Part shown: positions 44,520-55,416 of the stretch, one piece after another | Numbering within the stretch: the first letter of the stretch is position 1 | Layout of the letters: each line of letters starts with the position of its first letter | Source: Adiantum capillus-veneris | Taxonomy: Eukaryota; Streptophyta; Polypodiopsida; Polypodiales; Pteridaceae | Assembly (NCBI GenBank): GCA_014529385.2 | Contig: CM043966.1 | Span: 42,815,537-42,879,536 of the forward strand | Reading direction: 5' to 3' | Length of the DNA: 64,000 nucleotides | The notes under the pieces: model-generated | The model's input: only the letters and a program-made list of their open reading frames with translations | Databases searched by the model: none | What the model was told of the DNA's origin: nothing | Made by a program: the position numbers and the translations under genes

Positions 44520-45950
44520 TGACTTCCTTCAAAGGTGGAGGGTTTCTAGAGGAGTGGTCCCAGGCAAACAAAAAGGCACTCATAAATAATAAAGAGTTTG
44601 AAGTTTACCATCATTGGAGGAGCTCTTTACAGATTAGGTATTGATGGTGTACTTTGAAGATGTGTGCATATGCAAGGGAGGATGCAAGTAATCATAGAGG
44701 CTCATAGTGGGGATACAGGTGGGCACTTCTCTACTAACATTACTTCCCGGGGCAGTCACTTATCAAAAGAACCCTATATCACGTGCGTTCAAGAGGTAAT
44801 TAATAATACCCCAATATACATACTATACTTACACTGTGAGCCTATTTAAAAAAACCCCACCCCCCTCTGTATGTATACATTTTTATACATTTTGGTCTTT
44901 TAATAATCCTCTCTGGTTAACTCACGTGATTTCATACACATTCTAAAAAGTGACCGCCCCGTGCATTACTTACAAGAAAATCCTGTAGGGCATGCCTCTA
45001 GTGGAAGACCATGATGGTGGATGTCAGTGCATTTTACAAAACTTGTGATAGTTGTCAGTGGATGAGAAGATTGACAACAGCTGAGATGACACCTCTGACT
45101 CTAGTACAGCCCCTAGGAGTATTATGAAGTGGAAATTGGATTTTATGGGGTCATTCAAGAAAATTATTCCTAGGAAAAATAGGTAAATCATAATGACTAC
45201 CAGCTATGTGAAAGTGGGTTGAAGCCAAGGCATTGCCAGATAACACTGCCATATTAATAGTAGTATTTTTGTATGAGAATATTATTTGCAGATATAGATG
45301 TCCTATTGATATAGTCTCAGATCATGGTACAAACTTCATGAAAGAAACTCTTCAGATACTGACTGAGGTATTTTTAGTAAAGCACCAAAAATCCAACCCA
45401 TATTATCCTAGGTGCAATGGACAGTAACACGACAATCAAGACCATCTTGACTAAAATCGTCCAAAAAGAGCCACATCAATGGGATGCAAAGCTCCAAATA
45501 GTATTATGGTCTTATAGGAATGCCTACAAGGTCACCACTGGCATGACACCCTTCAAAATGGTATATAGCACGGAGGAGTAGTTTCAATAGAGTTTGCAAT
45601 CCCAAGCCTCAAGGTAGCTGTGGAACATGGTTTGGATTTCAGTAAGAATATGAAACACATATTGGATTAATTAATGCATTTGGATGTGATTAGGCAGCAG
45701 GCCATGCTGGAATAAGAGGTGGTTCAGCAACAAAGGAAACACTGGCATGATACTAAAATTAAAGTTAAGGAGCTCAAAAAGAGTGATATGGTTCCACTAT
45801 ATCAGTCAAAGTTGGTACCTAAGAAACCCGATTTGAAAATGGCATGGTCTCCACCCTATGAGGTTGAGTGGGTATTTTATAATGGCATACTAAGGTTAAG
45901 AGATCTAGCAGGACTACTGCTGCCTGGTGTTTTATATTAGGCCAGGATCA
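44520..45950 (+). pseudogene. Gypsy I integrase, split by a MITE
   Basis: Before the insertion the zinc domain begins IIEAHSGDTGGHFSTNIT; after it, broken frames give KTCDSCQWMRRLTTAEMTPL. The core retains VSDHGTNFM (second Asp) in the open frame 45233-45427, which ends in PYYPRCNGQ just before the expected Glu. The C-terminal part (45719-45940) reads LKMAWSPPYEVEWVFYNGIL. The first catalytic Asp region is garbled. Stops are frequent. Confidence 0.75.
44746..44963. mobile_element. 218-bp MITE with 8-bp target duplication (hAT-like)
   Basis: Terminal inverted repeats CCCGGGGCAGTCACTT (left) and CACGGGGCGGTCACTT (right end, reverse complement) match at 14 of 16 positions, and partial matching continues inward past a shared TCACGTG. 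The direct repeat CATTACTT flanks it on both sides (44738-44745 and 44964-44971). The interior is AT-rich and non-coding. Eight-bp duplications point to the hAT superfamily, although the terminal motif is not a textbook one. Confidence 0.85.
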
Positions 45951-46246
45951 AGCTATATTATGCCATATCACATGGGATACCAGTAGCATCAATACCAGAC
46001 ACCAATTTGCAATAAGAACACGAACCACTTGAATTGTTTCATATCATGCCAGTTCAGGAGAGAGGCTAGGATTTTTTAGAGCCAGTGGAATGTTTAGGGG
46101 TAATTCCAATTCAAACACAGACAAATGAATATCCAGTAGGTTCTGATAGTTTTAACGGTCATGAGCAAAAACTAAATGAAACAATTATGGATAGAATCTC
46201 GCAGGTAGTTAGGCGACTTGACCAATGCATGTGTGCCACATTGTAG

Positions 46247-49200
46247 GTGGTGGTCCTAAAACCAAGGATGCAAGCAAGTGGAGCATTCATGGTGCATATA
46301 AGGATAACTGTGTGTAGAATGCACAATCTTGCACTTTACCCTCAAAGACTTGCTTGCCTTGCACCTTTTCTTGCAGAATTTTCTATGCCCTCACCCTCCA
46401 CACAACCTCTAGAGCACGCAATATCCTTGCCTTCTCCTTCCTCTTCCACCACATTTACGACCGAGCCAGACACCCCTAGGGTTTCTATATCTACTAGAAA
46501 ACCACTACAGGTGAGTCTTCCTCCTCATAGGATTGTTCACAAGACTCAAAAATGGGCAAGACCAAGAGGCTATCAGAGCAGATGCATGAAAGCTTGGATC
46601 CAACTACCGACCAAATGGAGGAGCAACTCAATCTTAGACTCTATAGGCATATTCTATATCACATATTAGTATTAGTAAATATGTTTTCCATCAAGTTGAC
46701 TGTACACTTTTGAAGCTATGGGACTTAGAAGTGGTATTGGAGGCTACTAGGATGGACTTCAATGCAGGTATCATCCAGCAGGTGCTGATACTTTTGATCT
46801 TGACACTTGTTCTGTAGAAATCAATGGAAGTTTAATCCAAGCTACATCATCATCTCTCTCCCATGTGCTTAGACTACCGTTTGTTGTCAAAGACAAACCG
46901 TGCTCATCTTAGGAAGTTAGCAAGTACCTAAAAGAGGATAAACAGGTTAGAAAGAAACATAAAAAGGGATCTCAAGGAGTTCCCGTGGCTGCTTTGGAGT
47001 ATAGATCAATCTATAAATTCATTGTTGAGTCCATTAGTTTGAATAACAATCCCACATACATTTCAAAAAAGCTACTTGGTATGCTACTAGTCAGACTCAA
47101 GGATTTGAAGGCACAAATCATTTTAGTCACATTCCTGCGTATAGTGTAATTTGGCAGACAACCAGGGTGAAGATGCAAAGTGTTTTTAGAGCATGGTATG
47201 CCTGGAAACTTTTGTATTGGGAAACCTGTATCCCAGCTCACCCCAATTCACAAAAAGTTAGGAACAAGGCTATAGGGAAAGTAGCAAGAACCATTAAAAA
47301 TACCAAGCAAGATAACATTGAAGGCCAAGAGACAGAACAAGACACTGTGGATGAAGGCACTGAATTGGCCATAGTCACCACAGGAGAAAAGATAACAACA
47401 ACACAAGCAGAAACTGGCAGAGCTGAGGCTAGCACAAGTGAGGGCACCAAGCCACCAAAAAAGAGGCAAAAGACAGTGGCTTTTCTAACCCAATCGAAGT
47501 TGAAACAGTGGACTTCCACCAAGTCTGTTGCAGTGGGTCAAGATAAAGGCACTTTAGTGGATCATCCGAGTGAATTGTCTCAGAACCTACAAGCATCAAT
47601 TAAGAAAAAGAAGAATACTGAAAATGAGCAAATTCCATCGACTGACTTTGGAAATAAGGGTACATCGTAGTCTTGGTTAGCCTTAGTCACTCATACTCCA
47701 ATACAACCATCTTGCATGGACAGGCTATTGTGGCTACAAAAAGACCCCTTCATGGAAAACTGATCATTCAACAAGTAGATAAGGCACTTATGCCTTACTC
47801 CACTCCTCTCATCGTGTATGAAAGCTCTCAAATTGACATGGATACCATTTAGACGGATGTGTAACTATGATGATGTCTGGATGGAACACTATTGTAAAAG
47901 CCATGGGACAGGTGAAAGAGGCTTAGAAAACGGCTCCCAATTCAGTAGTAACTGTCCTACAAGCAGAGCTTCAAGAAACAAAGACTGAATTGGAAAAGGT
48001 GAAGAAAGAGATGGAGCAGCTAAGATCCAAGCTCTTAGAGATTTCTATCGAGCAAAACAAGGATGCAAGGTTGATGGTTGCACAACATAATGAAATTGAG
48101 ACACAAAAAATGACAACAAATGGCTAATGAGAAAAGAAGGCCATGGTCAAGGCAAACAAAGAGCTCTAGGGGAGTCTGAATAAGAGTAAAATAGCCTTGA
48201 GGTCACTACTTGCAAGTCATACCATTTTAAAACATGCCATCATTGAAAAGCATATTTATCAACCTTGGTAGATATAGCCAATGCTGACAACAACCTAACC
48301 CTGAACATGGAGGATTTATAGAACCTGGTTGAAACCATGAAGTCTGACCTAGAAGATAAAGCAGAGAAATACACGACAACCCTGGTGAATTAAGAATTTA
48401 TGGAGCACATAAGAAACCAGGACCACAGTGAGGATGAGAAAGAGGACGATGACGACCAAGAGCAAGAGAATGGGGTTGGAGCGGATTATGACAGTGATCA
48501 TGATAATGATGATCAAACTCCACCTCCAAGTTTAGCAACTGGCGGTGGACTTTAGAATGATATTGGCACTGGGCCAAAGAGGCATGACATTAAACTTGGT
48601 AGTCAGCATGAACATCAAGACATCCAGTCTGGTCAAAATCAGCAGCAACAATAGCAGCAGACTCAGTCAGACACCCAACATAAAGAGCAAATGCATTCTG
48701 GTTCCATTCAACTGAAAATGCAACAAGCCATTGTTTTATACATGCCAGTAGATCAACTTCATGACAAGGTAAAGCCATTGTGGTCGATTCTAGCTCTAAT
48801 GGTGATTCAAATTCAGATCTGAATCACTCTATTGCTCTACTAGCACTAAACAAGAAGCTGAGGAAGCAAAGGGATCTTTAGATTCAAGAGTTTCTCCATG
48901 ATGAAGCATATGGAATATATGATCAACAGGTATGTCAATTACCACTACATTCAATTGTGTCCAGGTTTTGGATCGTGTGCCTGAATCGTTTCTCACAAAC
49001 GAGGATGTTAAGGTAAATCCACACATCAAAGACCCCTCAACAGCTAATCTCAAGAGTCTTGGATTACAGCTAGAGATGCTATTGGGCGATAAGACAACAT
49101 ATAGATGCATAAAAGATATTAAAACTCAGATTAAGGAAATGCTGGTCAAGCTGCAAATTGCAAGGGGAGTTCTCGATAACAAAGTCAAGTCGGTCTTGGA

Positions 49201-49633
49201 ATGCAATGCCATTAACAGCAAAGGGCCATGAACCAAAGTGACCCTCAAAGAGCACGAGATGAATATCAAAATTCTGTTTCATTTAGTTTTCATCACCAAA
49301 AAGATGATGCAATAGGAGAATCAGATAGTCCTGAACTTCATCAATTTTGTTCCAAATTCTCCAGTGCTCATGTATGCCCTACCTGCTAGAGAGGTTGAAC
49401 TCCCTAGGTTCTTTCTAGCATTATACACCAAATATATTGAGTCGACTGACAACCAAAAGCATATAAAGATAGTGGATGAGTTAAGGTATTGGTATGAAAG
49501 AGCTACCAATGGATGGATTGTCTGCCAAAACAATGTCTTGGATGAAGCCTTGAAGAAGGATCTAGCAAATGACCTATTGCATGTCCTGCAAACATTTAGG
49601 TTGAAAATGGGACAATGGCACATTCGGATATGA
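46247..49633 (+). pseudogene. Gypsy I 3' ORF region
   Basis: After integrase come several open segments with no RT, PR or INT character. 46247-46669 (140 aa) is Pro/Ser/Thr rich. 47167-47670 (167 aa) is charged, with PPKKRQKTVAFLTQSKLKQW. Around 47950-48100 a coiled-coil appears (LQAELQETKTELEKVKKEME). 48932-49231 and 49364-49633 are helical (LGLQLEMLLGDKTTYRCIKD; RFFLALYTKYIESTDNQKHI). The layout is like D and J: charged and coiled-coil ORFs downstream of pol. No homologue is recognised with confidence. Confidence 0.5.
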
Positions 49634-49641
49634 CAACTCAT

Positions 49642-49697
49642 TGTGAGCGTGCGAATGTGGTGTGTGTGCGGAGAGTGATAAAGGGGGGGGGGGGGGG

Positions 49698-49790
<93 letters not shown>

Positions 49791-49940
49791 GGATGTGGGT
49801 GGAGCAGCTCAACACAATGTGTATGAGAGAGCCCCTTATTCTTCTATCTAGTAAAGAATAAGGTGTGTACAAGTAATGGGCGGTCGGACGTCTCTGATTT
49901 GTCCAACAGAGGTAAGAGGCACACCACCTTTACCCCAACA
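49642..49940 (-). repeat. 3' LTR of H2
   Basis: It runs from TGTGAGCGTGC to CCCCAACA and is followed by AACTCCCACTT, the complement of a purine tract. It includes an 18-G run and a long GA tract. Confidence 0.65.
49683..49784. repeat. G18 run and (AG)42 tract
   Basis: Eighteen G at 49683-49700 followed by an uninterrupted AG run to 49784. Confidence 0.96.
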
Positions 49941-49949
49941 AACTCCCAC

Positions 49950-50479
49950 TTAAAGATGATACACTGATAAGTGAGACCTACTAGCTAAACTAGTAGGATA
50001 GTGTACGTATCCATGCTAGAGCCTGCACGTAAATCCCGCATACTACTTTGTATGGTCTACAAAGCTCCACAAAGCATCATGGTAGTGTCAGTCACCGTAT
50101 GACTGACTATCCCTGCTGCAAATGCTCCCAATACAGCTGTTAGATCAGGCCTCGACACTAACAAGTCAAATATGAGACGCCCAAACGCTGATAAAATCTG
50201 CACAAACCTGGTTGTACTCGCCTCCCCTATGCTATCTATAAACACTGCATCATCAAGACTACCCATCATGTATGGATGTGTCACTGCTGACACTATGAAA
50301 CCTACATCCTTGACACCCATATGCAATACTGTGCATCCTTGAAACAACTCATCAGTCTCTAACATGAGCATGTGAAAAACCTCCATATCTGTCAGCTCTA
50401 CCTGTGCCTCTAGGGAGCAGACCTGCTCTACCTCTACCTACACAAAGTCTGACAGCACCTGTTGTGTCTCACTAGAGCA
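49950..50479 (-). other. H2 region between protease tail and LTR
   Basis: Homologous to 6025-6600 in H1. The minus-strand frame 50057-50386 (109 aa) has no known domain. This is where integrase, RT and RNase H would lie in a complete copia; they are absent in both copies. Confidence 0.5.
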
Positions 50480-51123
50480 CTACTGGTCTATCTCTATCTC
50501 TATCTCTATAGAGACTATTGGCACGTCCTGCACAGCCAAATGCTCTATCTCCTGAGCATGATGAAGATCACTAGCAAAAGATACACGTCTCGCCTCTCGC
50601 TCAAAGCATGCCAGCAACAAAATTGAGACTGCGTCATCTTGAACCTCAGACACACGCATAGGATATACCAAGCCGTTGAGGGCTCCTCTGGCAATCACTA
50701 GTGAACTGCAATGCATATAGAAAGATTGCTCTCTAAGCATTACCTGGCAACCAAAATCTACCAACTATCTCATTGAGATCAAGCTCTGTCTCAACTGAGG
50801 AACATAGCGCACATGCCGTAGCATGTATGATGAACCACTGGGCAAAGACAAACAAACGTCTCCTACACCCTCTATGTCAAACGCTGAACCATCGGCCAAG
50901 TGCACACAACCAAGTCTCCCACTAGAAAAAGTGCTAAACCAATCATGATGCGGTGTGACATGGAAAGCAACATCAATACCTAGTAACCATTGTGGAGAAA
51001 GTGTGCTATCCATAGACGAATCTGCAAGAGGTACACTGGAGGCAAGCATGACATCATCGTCACTGGCATAGACTGTCCGTGGAACTGTCTCTCTAACATG
51101 TGTCAAAGTCGTATTTGCATCTT
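50480..51123 (-). pseudogene. H2 copia protease
   Basis: The true H2 part starts at 51123 and reads on the minus strand SPQWLLGIDVAFHVTPHHDW, FSSGRLGCVHLADGSAFDIE, GVGDVCLSLPSGSSYMLRHV and RYVPQLRQSLISMR, then a TAG at 50765-50767 where copia elements have Gln, then LVDFGCQVMLREQSF and LVIARGALNGLVY. The catalytic Asp-Ser-Gly is replaced by Gly-Ile-Asp, so no activity is expected. The apparent N-terminal extension of the frame lies in the L LTR. Confidence 0.8.
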
Positions 51124-51374
51124 TGTGCGCTCCTTGCCGCACTGTCGAAGCAAGGGACTTGCCAATACACCGTATGCGAGCCACAAACGGCTCCAAGCAC
51201 ACAACATGCCTAAACTAGCAAGCTCAAGAAAACAAAGGGTGTGTCACTCACCGCTCTACGCTCGCCTTTGTGGTGGATTCCTCGCCGCGATGAAGAAGAA
51301 GCTGCAGTCGTGCCGCGCTCAACCGCTTCGCCGCCGTCGTGCCTTCGTAATGCTCGATCGCACACACACTCTCC

Positions 51375-51406
<32 letters not shown>

Positions 51407-51699
51407 AGGAGGTGAAGAAGAAGAAGATGGAGATGGAGCAAGAGCACTCTTCAATTGCACAAATGAGAGAATGAGTAAAAATTAGGTTTAGTTGGCTTTT
51501 ATAGGAGCTCACCCCATTCACACTTGGGCGCCCATGCTTAACCAACTAATCCCTTGAATGTCCAAGTTAAAGTGCGCCTCTCATCGGCGATCACTCTACC
51601 TTTCCCTATTGGTCCGACAAGCCCGGTACCTGACTCTATCGAATACATAATACACGTCCGTCGTAGGTGATGGGTGTCCTTGAGCCGTGAGGGTTAACA
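51124..51699 (-). repeat. 3' LTR of element L
   Basis: 576 bp, TGTGCGCTCC to GGGTTAACA in plus orientation. Contains the minus-strand TATA box at 51496-51503. Confidence 0.95.
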
Positions 51700-51715
51700 T
51701 GCCCCCCTTCCTGAT
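51700..51715 (-). promoter_or_regulatory. Polypurine tract of element L
   Basis: The minus strand reads ATCAGGAAGGGGGGCA immediately before the 3' LTR. Confidence 0.88.
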
Positions 51716-53325
51716 GTAGATTCCGTCCTCGGAAGCTATTGAGTTGAAGCTGGATCGTCGAGGTGGAAGAGCATTTGAGATGAATGTCCTTAGCCTTCTT
51801 CAGTCACTGCAAAATCAAACAACATTGGCACAGTAATTGCATTCTCTTAAAAAGCATATGCAGTTTTAGGTAGACACATTGATTGGTAAAAGAATTTCAA
51901 ACAATTTGTTAGCAATGAACATTAAATTTCAATGTAATCAAATGCATAAACAGATGTAAAGGTAGAAAATTAAACAAGTCTGGGGTCGCTAATTTGACGG
52001 TCGAAAAGCACTAGAGATCGAATATTAATACCATGGGTAAGCTTCTTAACTTTCTGTGGTCAATTAAGTTGTTTAATCGCGAGAGCCAAGTATTCATGTT
52101 CGAGGGCTGACTAGAGGCTATACCTAGAAAACCTTGTAGTTAAGCTACCATAAAAGGAATTTCTCATGAAATCATCGCCTGACTGATTACTTTTTCTTTG
52201 ACCCCCCAAGGTCTTTTCACAGTGATTCAATTATGATGTGTGTGCTTATTTTGTATGCCTTGGGTTTTTTGCTTTTCAAGGAAAAGCGCCCACACTGGGA
52301 ACCTCTAGGGCTCTAGTACCATAGGCAATACATGTGAGTGAAGTACCAAATCAAGCTGAGATTTCTCTTCCAGCTTAAAATTTTACATTGTGGCACTTTG
52401 ATTTTTTGTTTGTTCATTTTCATCATTTTAATTTTGTAACTTTGGGGGGTCATATAACACTGTTACCCTCCCCAGGCTCATCACATTAGTAAACTCCCTT
52501 TATAATACTTAAGCTAAAGGTCGATAGGGTTAAGCCCACTAGAAAGCCCTAGTACATTTCATACAATGCTGCCTAAATCGGATTAAGAACTTAAGTAACC
52601 ATTGCTTATTAGGAAGGCATTCCCCATGGTATTAAGAGAAGATTTCTAATACCTAGCTTGGTCAAACTAGCTTAGTCGGACTGCTTGATTTTTACCCCTA
52701 ACAAGTGATTATGACAAAAGATTGCATTGAATTAAATGTTGGATACTAAGCCAATGCGCTGAATAGTATGCTACCAATCACAATCAAAGCAGACAAACAT
52801 GGATGCAAAAAAGATAAGGGCAATGCTAATGGACAAGAAACACCTGTTTGTGTTGATGGTCGCGCTTGATTTGAAGTGTGAACGAGAGAAAGGTTCCATG
52901 AAGGTCCAAATCCTATCAATAGCAACACGCTCCTGTACACACTATGAAACACAAACAATACCTCTAGGAGGAACATCAGTGGGAAAAGAGAACTTTGCTA
53001 ATCTCTCAACTCTAAAACAGAAACACTCCTATCGTACTAATCTTACCTACCCTCCATCACTCAAGTGATGAGGATCAAAGGTGTTTTATGGCATAGGTTT
53101 CTGTTTCACTGTACCAGATGTGTCATGTGTAGGTCTGAGTCAATGTTTTGACTTTAATGTGCATACTCGTTTGCTAATTGCTCTTGCTCTTTATTTTTTT
53201 TTGTGAGTATAAAGCTTTATATGTACATTCCCTAAGATCGGAGATTAAGAGGTCAGGGAAAAAGGTTGAGAGGGAAACAAATGAATGATGACTGTCAGCA
53301 AACACTCCCCCCTTCCTTGGGTAGA
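51716..53325 (-). other. Non-coding 3' region of element L
   Basis: About 1.6 kb without a minus-strand ORF of any size or any RT/INT motif. The small plus-strand ORF 52799-53068 has no recognisable domain. In an autonomous relative this could be the place of pol, or simply a 3' untranslated region. Confidence 0.6.
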
Positions 53326-55416
53326 TCATACCGTTTGAAATGAGCTTGTCACCCTTTGAAACCAATTGTTCCAGTTGGTAATAGGTGAGGATTTTTGCCA
53401 GTAGTTTGCTATTACCCTAGGTGCCTCGTCAAGTTGCAAGGGTGGTAAGGTACTCTCCCAGGATCGAACTTGAAGTGGTTCATTAGGTGATTCTTGAACA
53501 CTGGGAGGTGTGGATTCTTTGGTAGCTTCATGGAGGTCCACTACTATAGATGGAGGCTGTGTAGAAGCTTTTACCTCTATGGATGTATTACATGAGGAGC
53601 TAGAATCTTCATGGGACTCCCCCCTTCCTGAGCTAGGTGGAACAAATCGTTCTTTCTTTGGTACCCAAACTAGCTCGGGAGCGGGTGTGTAGCATTCTGT
53701 GATCTTTTTCTTTCCACGCTCATTGATTCGTTTTGGAGCTACGGGATTGGGCTCACTTGGGTCAGGTGTTAGGTAAGAGCACAATCTACGTTTTGGCACC
53801 CAGATTTGATCATTTCCTTGATAGTAGCCTTGGGCTTCCAATAGTCGTTTAGGGATCCATCGCAACATTTTCTTACTTTTATTGGAGCGAGTGGTACGTT
53901 TCTTACAAGGCTTCTGTTTTTTAGCACTAGCTATGGTCACTAAAGAAGCTTTAGGGACCCACTTGTATGTTTTCTTTGTTACATTAGGATGAGTCTTGTC
54001 GGAAGCGATATGCATTGCTTGTAGCATATTTAAGGGTATAGGCATTTCATCCCCCTCAGGTGTTACCCAGGTCGTCCCCCTATTTCCCCAAGTGTCTATG
54101 GTTGATGCTAGGTGGACCCAATCCACATTGTCTGATTCCGTCATACCCGGTAACACATCCATATAAGGAGAATCTTGGCCAATGTCTGTATCCTTCTTAC
54201 AAGTGTAACAATATTGTAGTGGGGCCGAGTGAACTGTGGTGTCAGAGCGATGATCAATAATGGTTTTACTCCCTAAGGGGTGTACCTTACCAGTCACCAA
54301 ATCCACTATAAGGACAGAGTCTTGGAATTGCAAATAGACATGATTTTTAGACCAATCGTGAACCATTTGTGCTTCCCTCATGAATGGTCGTCCTAAAATC
54401 ATTTCATATGACATAAGGTGTTTAGAGAAATCCATTACAATGAACGTATGTCGTACCTTGTGTCCTAGAACTTTGATCTTAAGATCCTTGAGCATCCCCA
54501 TAGGTTTGGCTATGGTACCATTTGCCATCTTTACCACAATGTTAGTAACACTGAGGCGGGGTTTTCCCATGGATTCCCAACAATCTTTTGTAACGATGCT
54601 AACTCCCGCACCACCATCAAGAATTCCCTTTATAGTTAATCCCTTGGTAGTGATGGGTAGGGTCGCATTAGACTCGTCGCCTTCAAAATACTGCCCTAAT
54701 TCGTTAATGGGTACCTCGATCACAGACTCGTGTCCATCTAAGTCAAGTGATTGCACATGATTTTCCTCATCAATCATAATCGAGTCAGGCCTATTTGGTT
54801 GCGCAAACTGCGGTAATCCCGTTCGTAGCTCTCCGTTAAGGAATGCTCGAAGTGCAAGGAATAACTCAGGATCTCCATACAGCTTTGCTATGATCGTGGT
54901 TCGGACCTCAGAAGACATGAAGTCCACTAGTTTGGCAACATTCATTGGCGTTTTGCAGGGTGTAGGTCCTTGACTAGGAACTGGTGAGGATGGAATCTCA
55001 TATTCCTCAATGGGATCAGGTATTCCTTCGTTAAACATCCTTTCCAACAAGAAGGGTGTATGCTCACTTTCTGATGTCCTGTCCTCACTCCCTTCTTGGA
55101 TGATACTAGATATGGCTAACGGTCTATGGTTCATGTGGGGTGGATGAACTTGCGTGGGAAACACTGTGTCATGAATTTTGACCTGCATGGGTTCTGGTTC
55201 TAGTTTCCTTTGAGTCTCCTCCACTAAACCTCTTAGATGTTTCACCTGCTTAATCTCGTCTACAGGGTTTGGGTACGTCCCAATCTTCTTTTTACGATTC
55301 TTCCCTTTTTGCCCCTGCGGTTTATCTTGGGGGTCTTGGATTGGATTTGGAAACACTTGTGGTGTTTTCAGAGGCTCTTTATGGTTTTCTCTTATTCGGT
55401 TTTCATTTGGTTCCAT
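53326..55416 (-). CDS. L ORF3: retropepsin with W-[VI]-P-K repeats
   Basis: This 696-aa intact ORF starts 25 nt before the end of ORF2, in the minus-1 frame. Residues 1-100 are Pro/Lys rich. A retropepsin spans about 250-365: GILDGGAGVSIVTK with Asp267-Gly-Gly, KMANGTIAKPMGMLKDL, MILGRPFM. Asp-Gly-Gly is common in plant gypsy proteases. Downstream are four tryptophan motifs, WVPKASL (486), WIPKRLL (520), WVPKRRL (539) and WVPKKERF (584), in a basic context with Cys-rich patches, then a Ser/Pro tail. No RT follows. A minus-1 shift in ORF2 would add this as a Gag-Pro product. Confidence 0.9.
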   Translation of the reverse strand: MEPNENRIRENHKEPLKTPQVFPNPIQDPQDKPQGQKGKNRKKKIGTYPNPVDEIKQVKHLRGLVEETQRKLEPEPMQVKIHDTVFPTQVHPPHMNHRPLAISSIIQEGSEDRTSESEHTPFLLERMFNEGIPDPIEEYEIPSSPVPSQGPTPCKTPMNVAKLVDFMSSEVRTTIIAKLYGDPELFLALRAFLNGELRTGLPQFAQPNRPDSIMIDEENHVQSLDLDGHESVIEVPINELGQYFEGDESNATLPITTKGLTIKGILDGGAGVSIVTKDCWESMGKPRLSVTNIVVKMANGTIAKPMGMLKDLKIKVLGHKVRHTFIVMDFSKHLMSYEMILGRPFMREAQMVHDWSKNHVYLQFQDSVLIVDLVTGKVHPLGSKTIIDHRSDTTVHSAPLQYCYTCKKDTDIGQDSPYMDVLPGMTESDNVDWVHLASTIDTWGNRGTTWVTPEGDEMPIPLNMLQAMHIASDKTHPNVTKKTYKWVPKASLVTIASAKKQKPCKKRTTRSNKSKKMLRWIPKRLLEAQGYYQGNDQIWVPKRRLCSYLTPDPSEPNPVAPKRINERGKKKITECYTPAPELVWVPKKERFVPPSSGRGESHEDSSSSCNTSIEVKASTQPPSIVVDLHEATKESTPPSVQESPNEPLQVRSWESTLPPLQLDEAPRVIANYWQKSSPITNWNNWFQRVTSSFQTV

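Larger units (their letters stand above)
43150..49641 (+). mobile_element. Gypsy I (plus strand), RT core and RNase H deleted, with long 3' ORF region
   Basis: The plus strand shows protease, the N-terminal part of RT, then directly the integrase zinc domain, core and C-terminal region, then about 3.4 kb of non-pol ORFs. An internal deletion near 44500 joins RT to the pre-integrase segment. A 218-bp MITE splits the integrase zinc domain. The right end is cut by H2. LTRs are not identified. Confidence 0.7.

Noticed and set aside
51210-51545. Identical ORF sets at 51210-51545 and 59531-59866
   Set aside because: Considered as a duplicated gene; they are the two LTRs of element L.
54380-54760. 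Plus-strand ORFs over 53510-55659
   Set aside because: Antisense shadows of the intact minus-strand ORF3 and ORF2 of element L.
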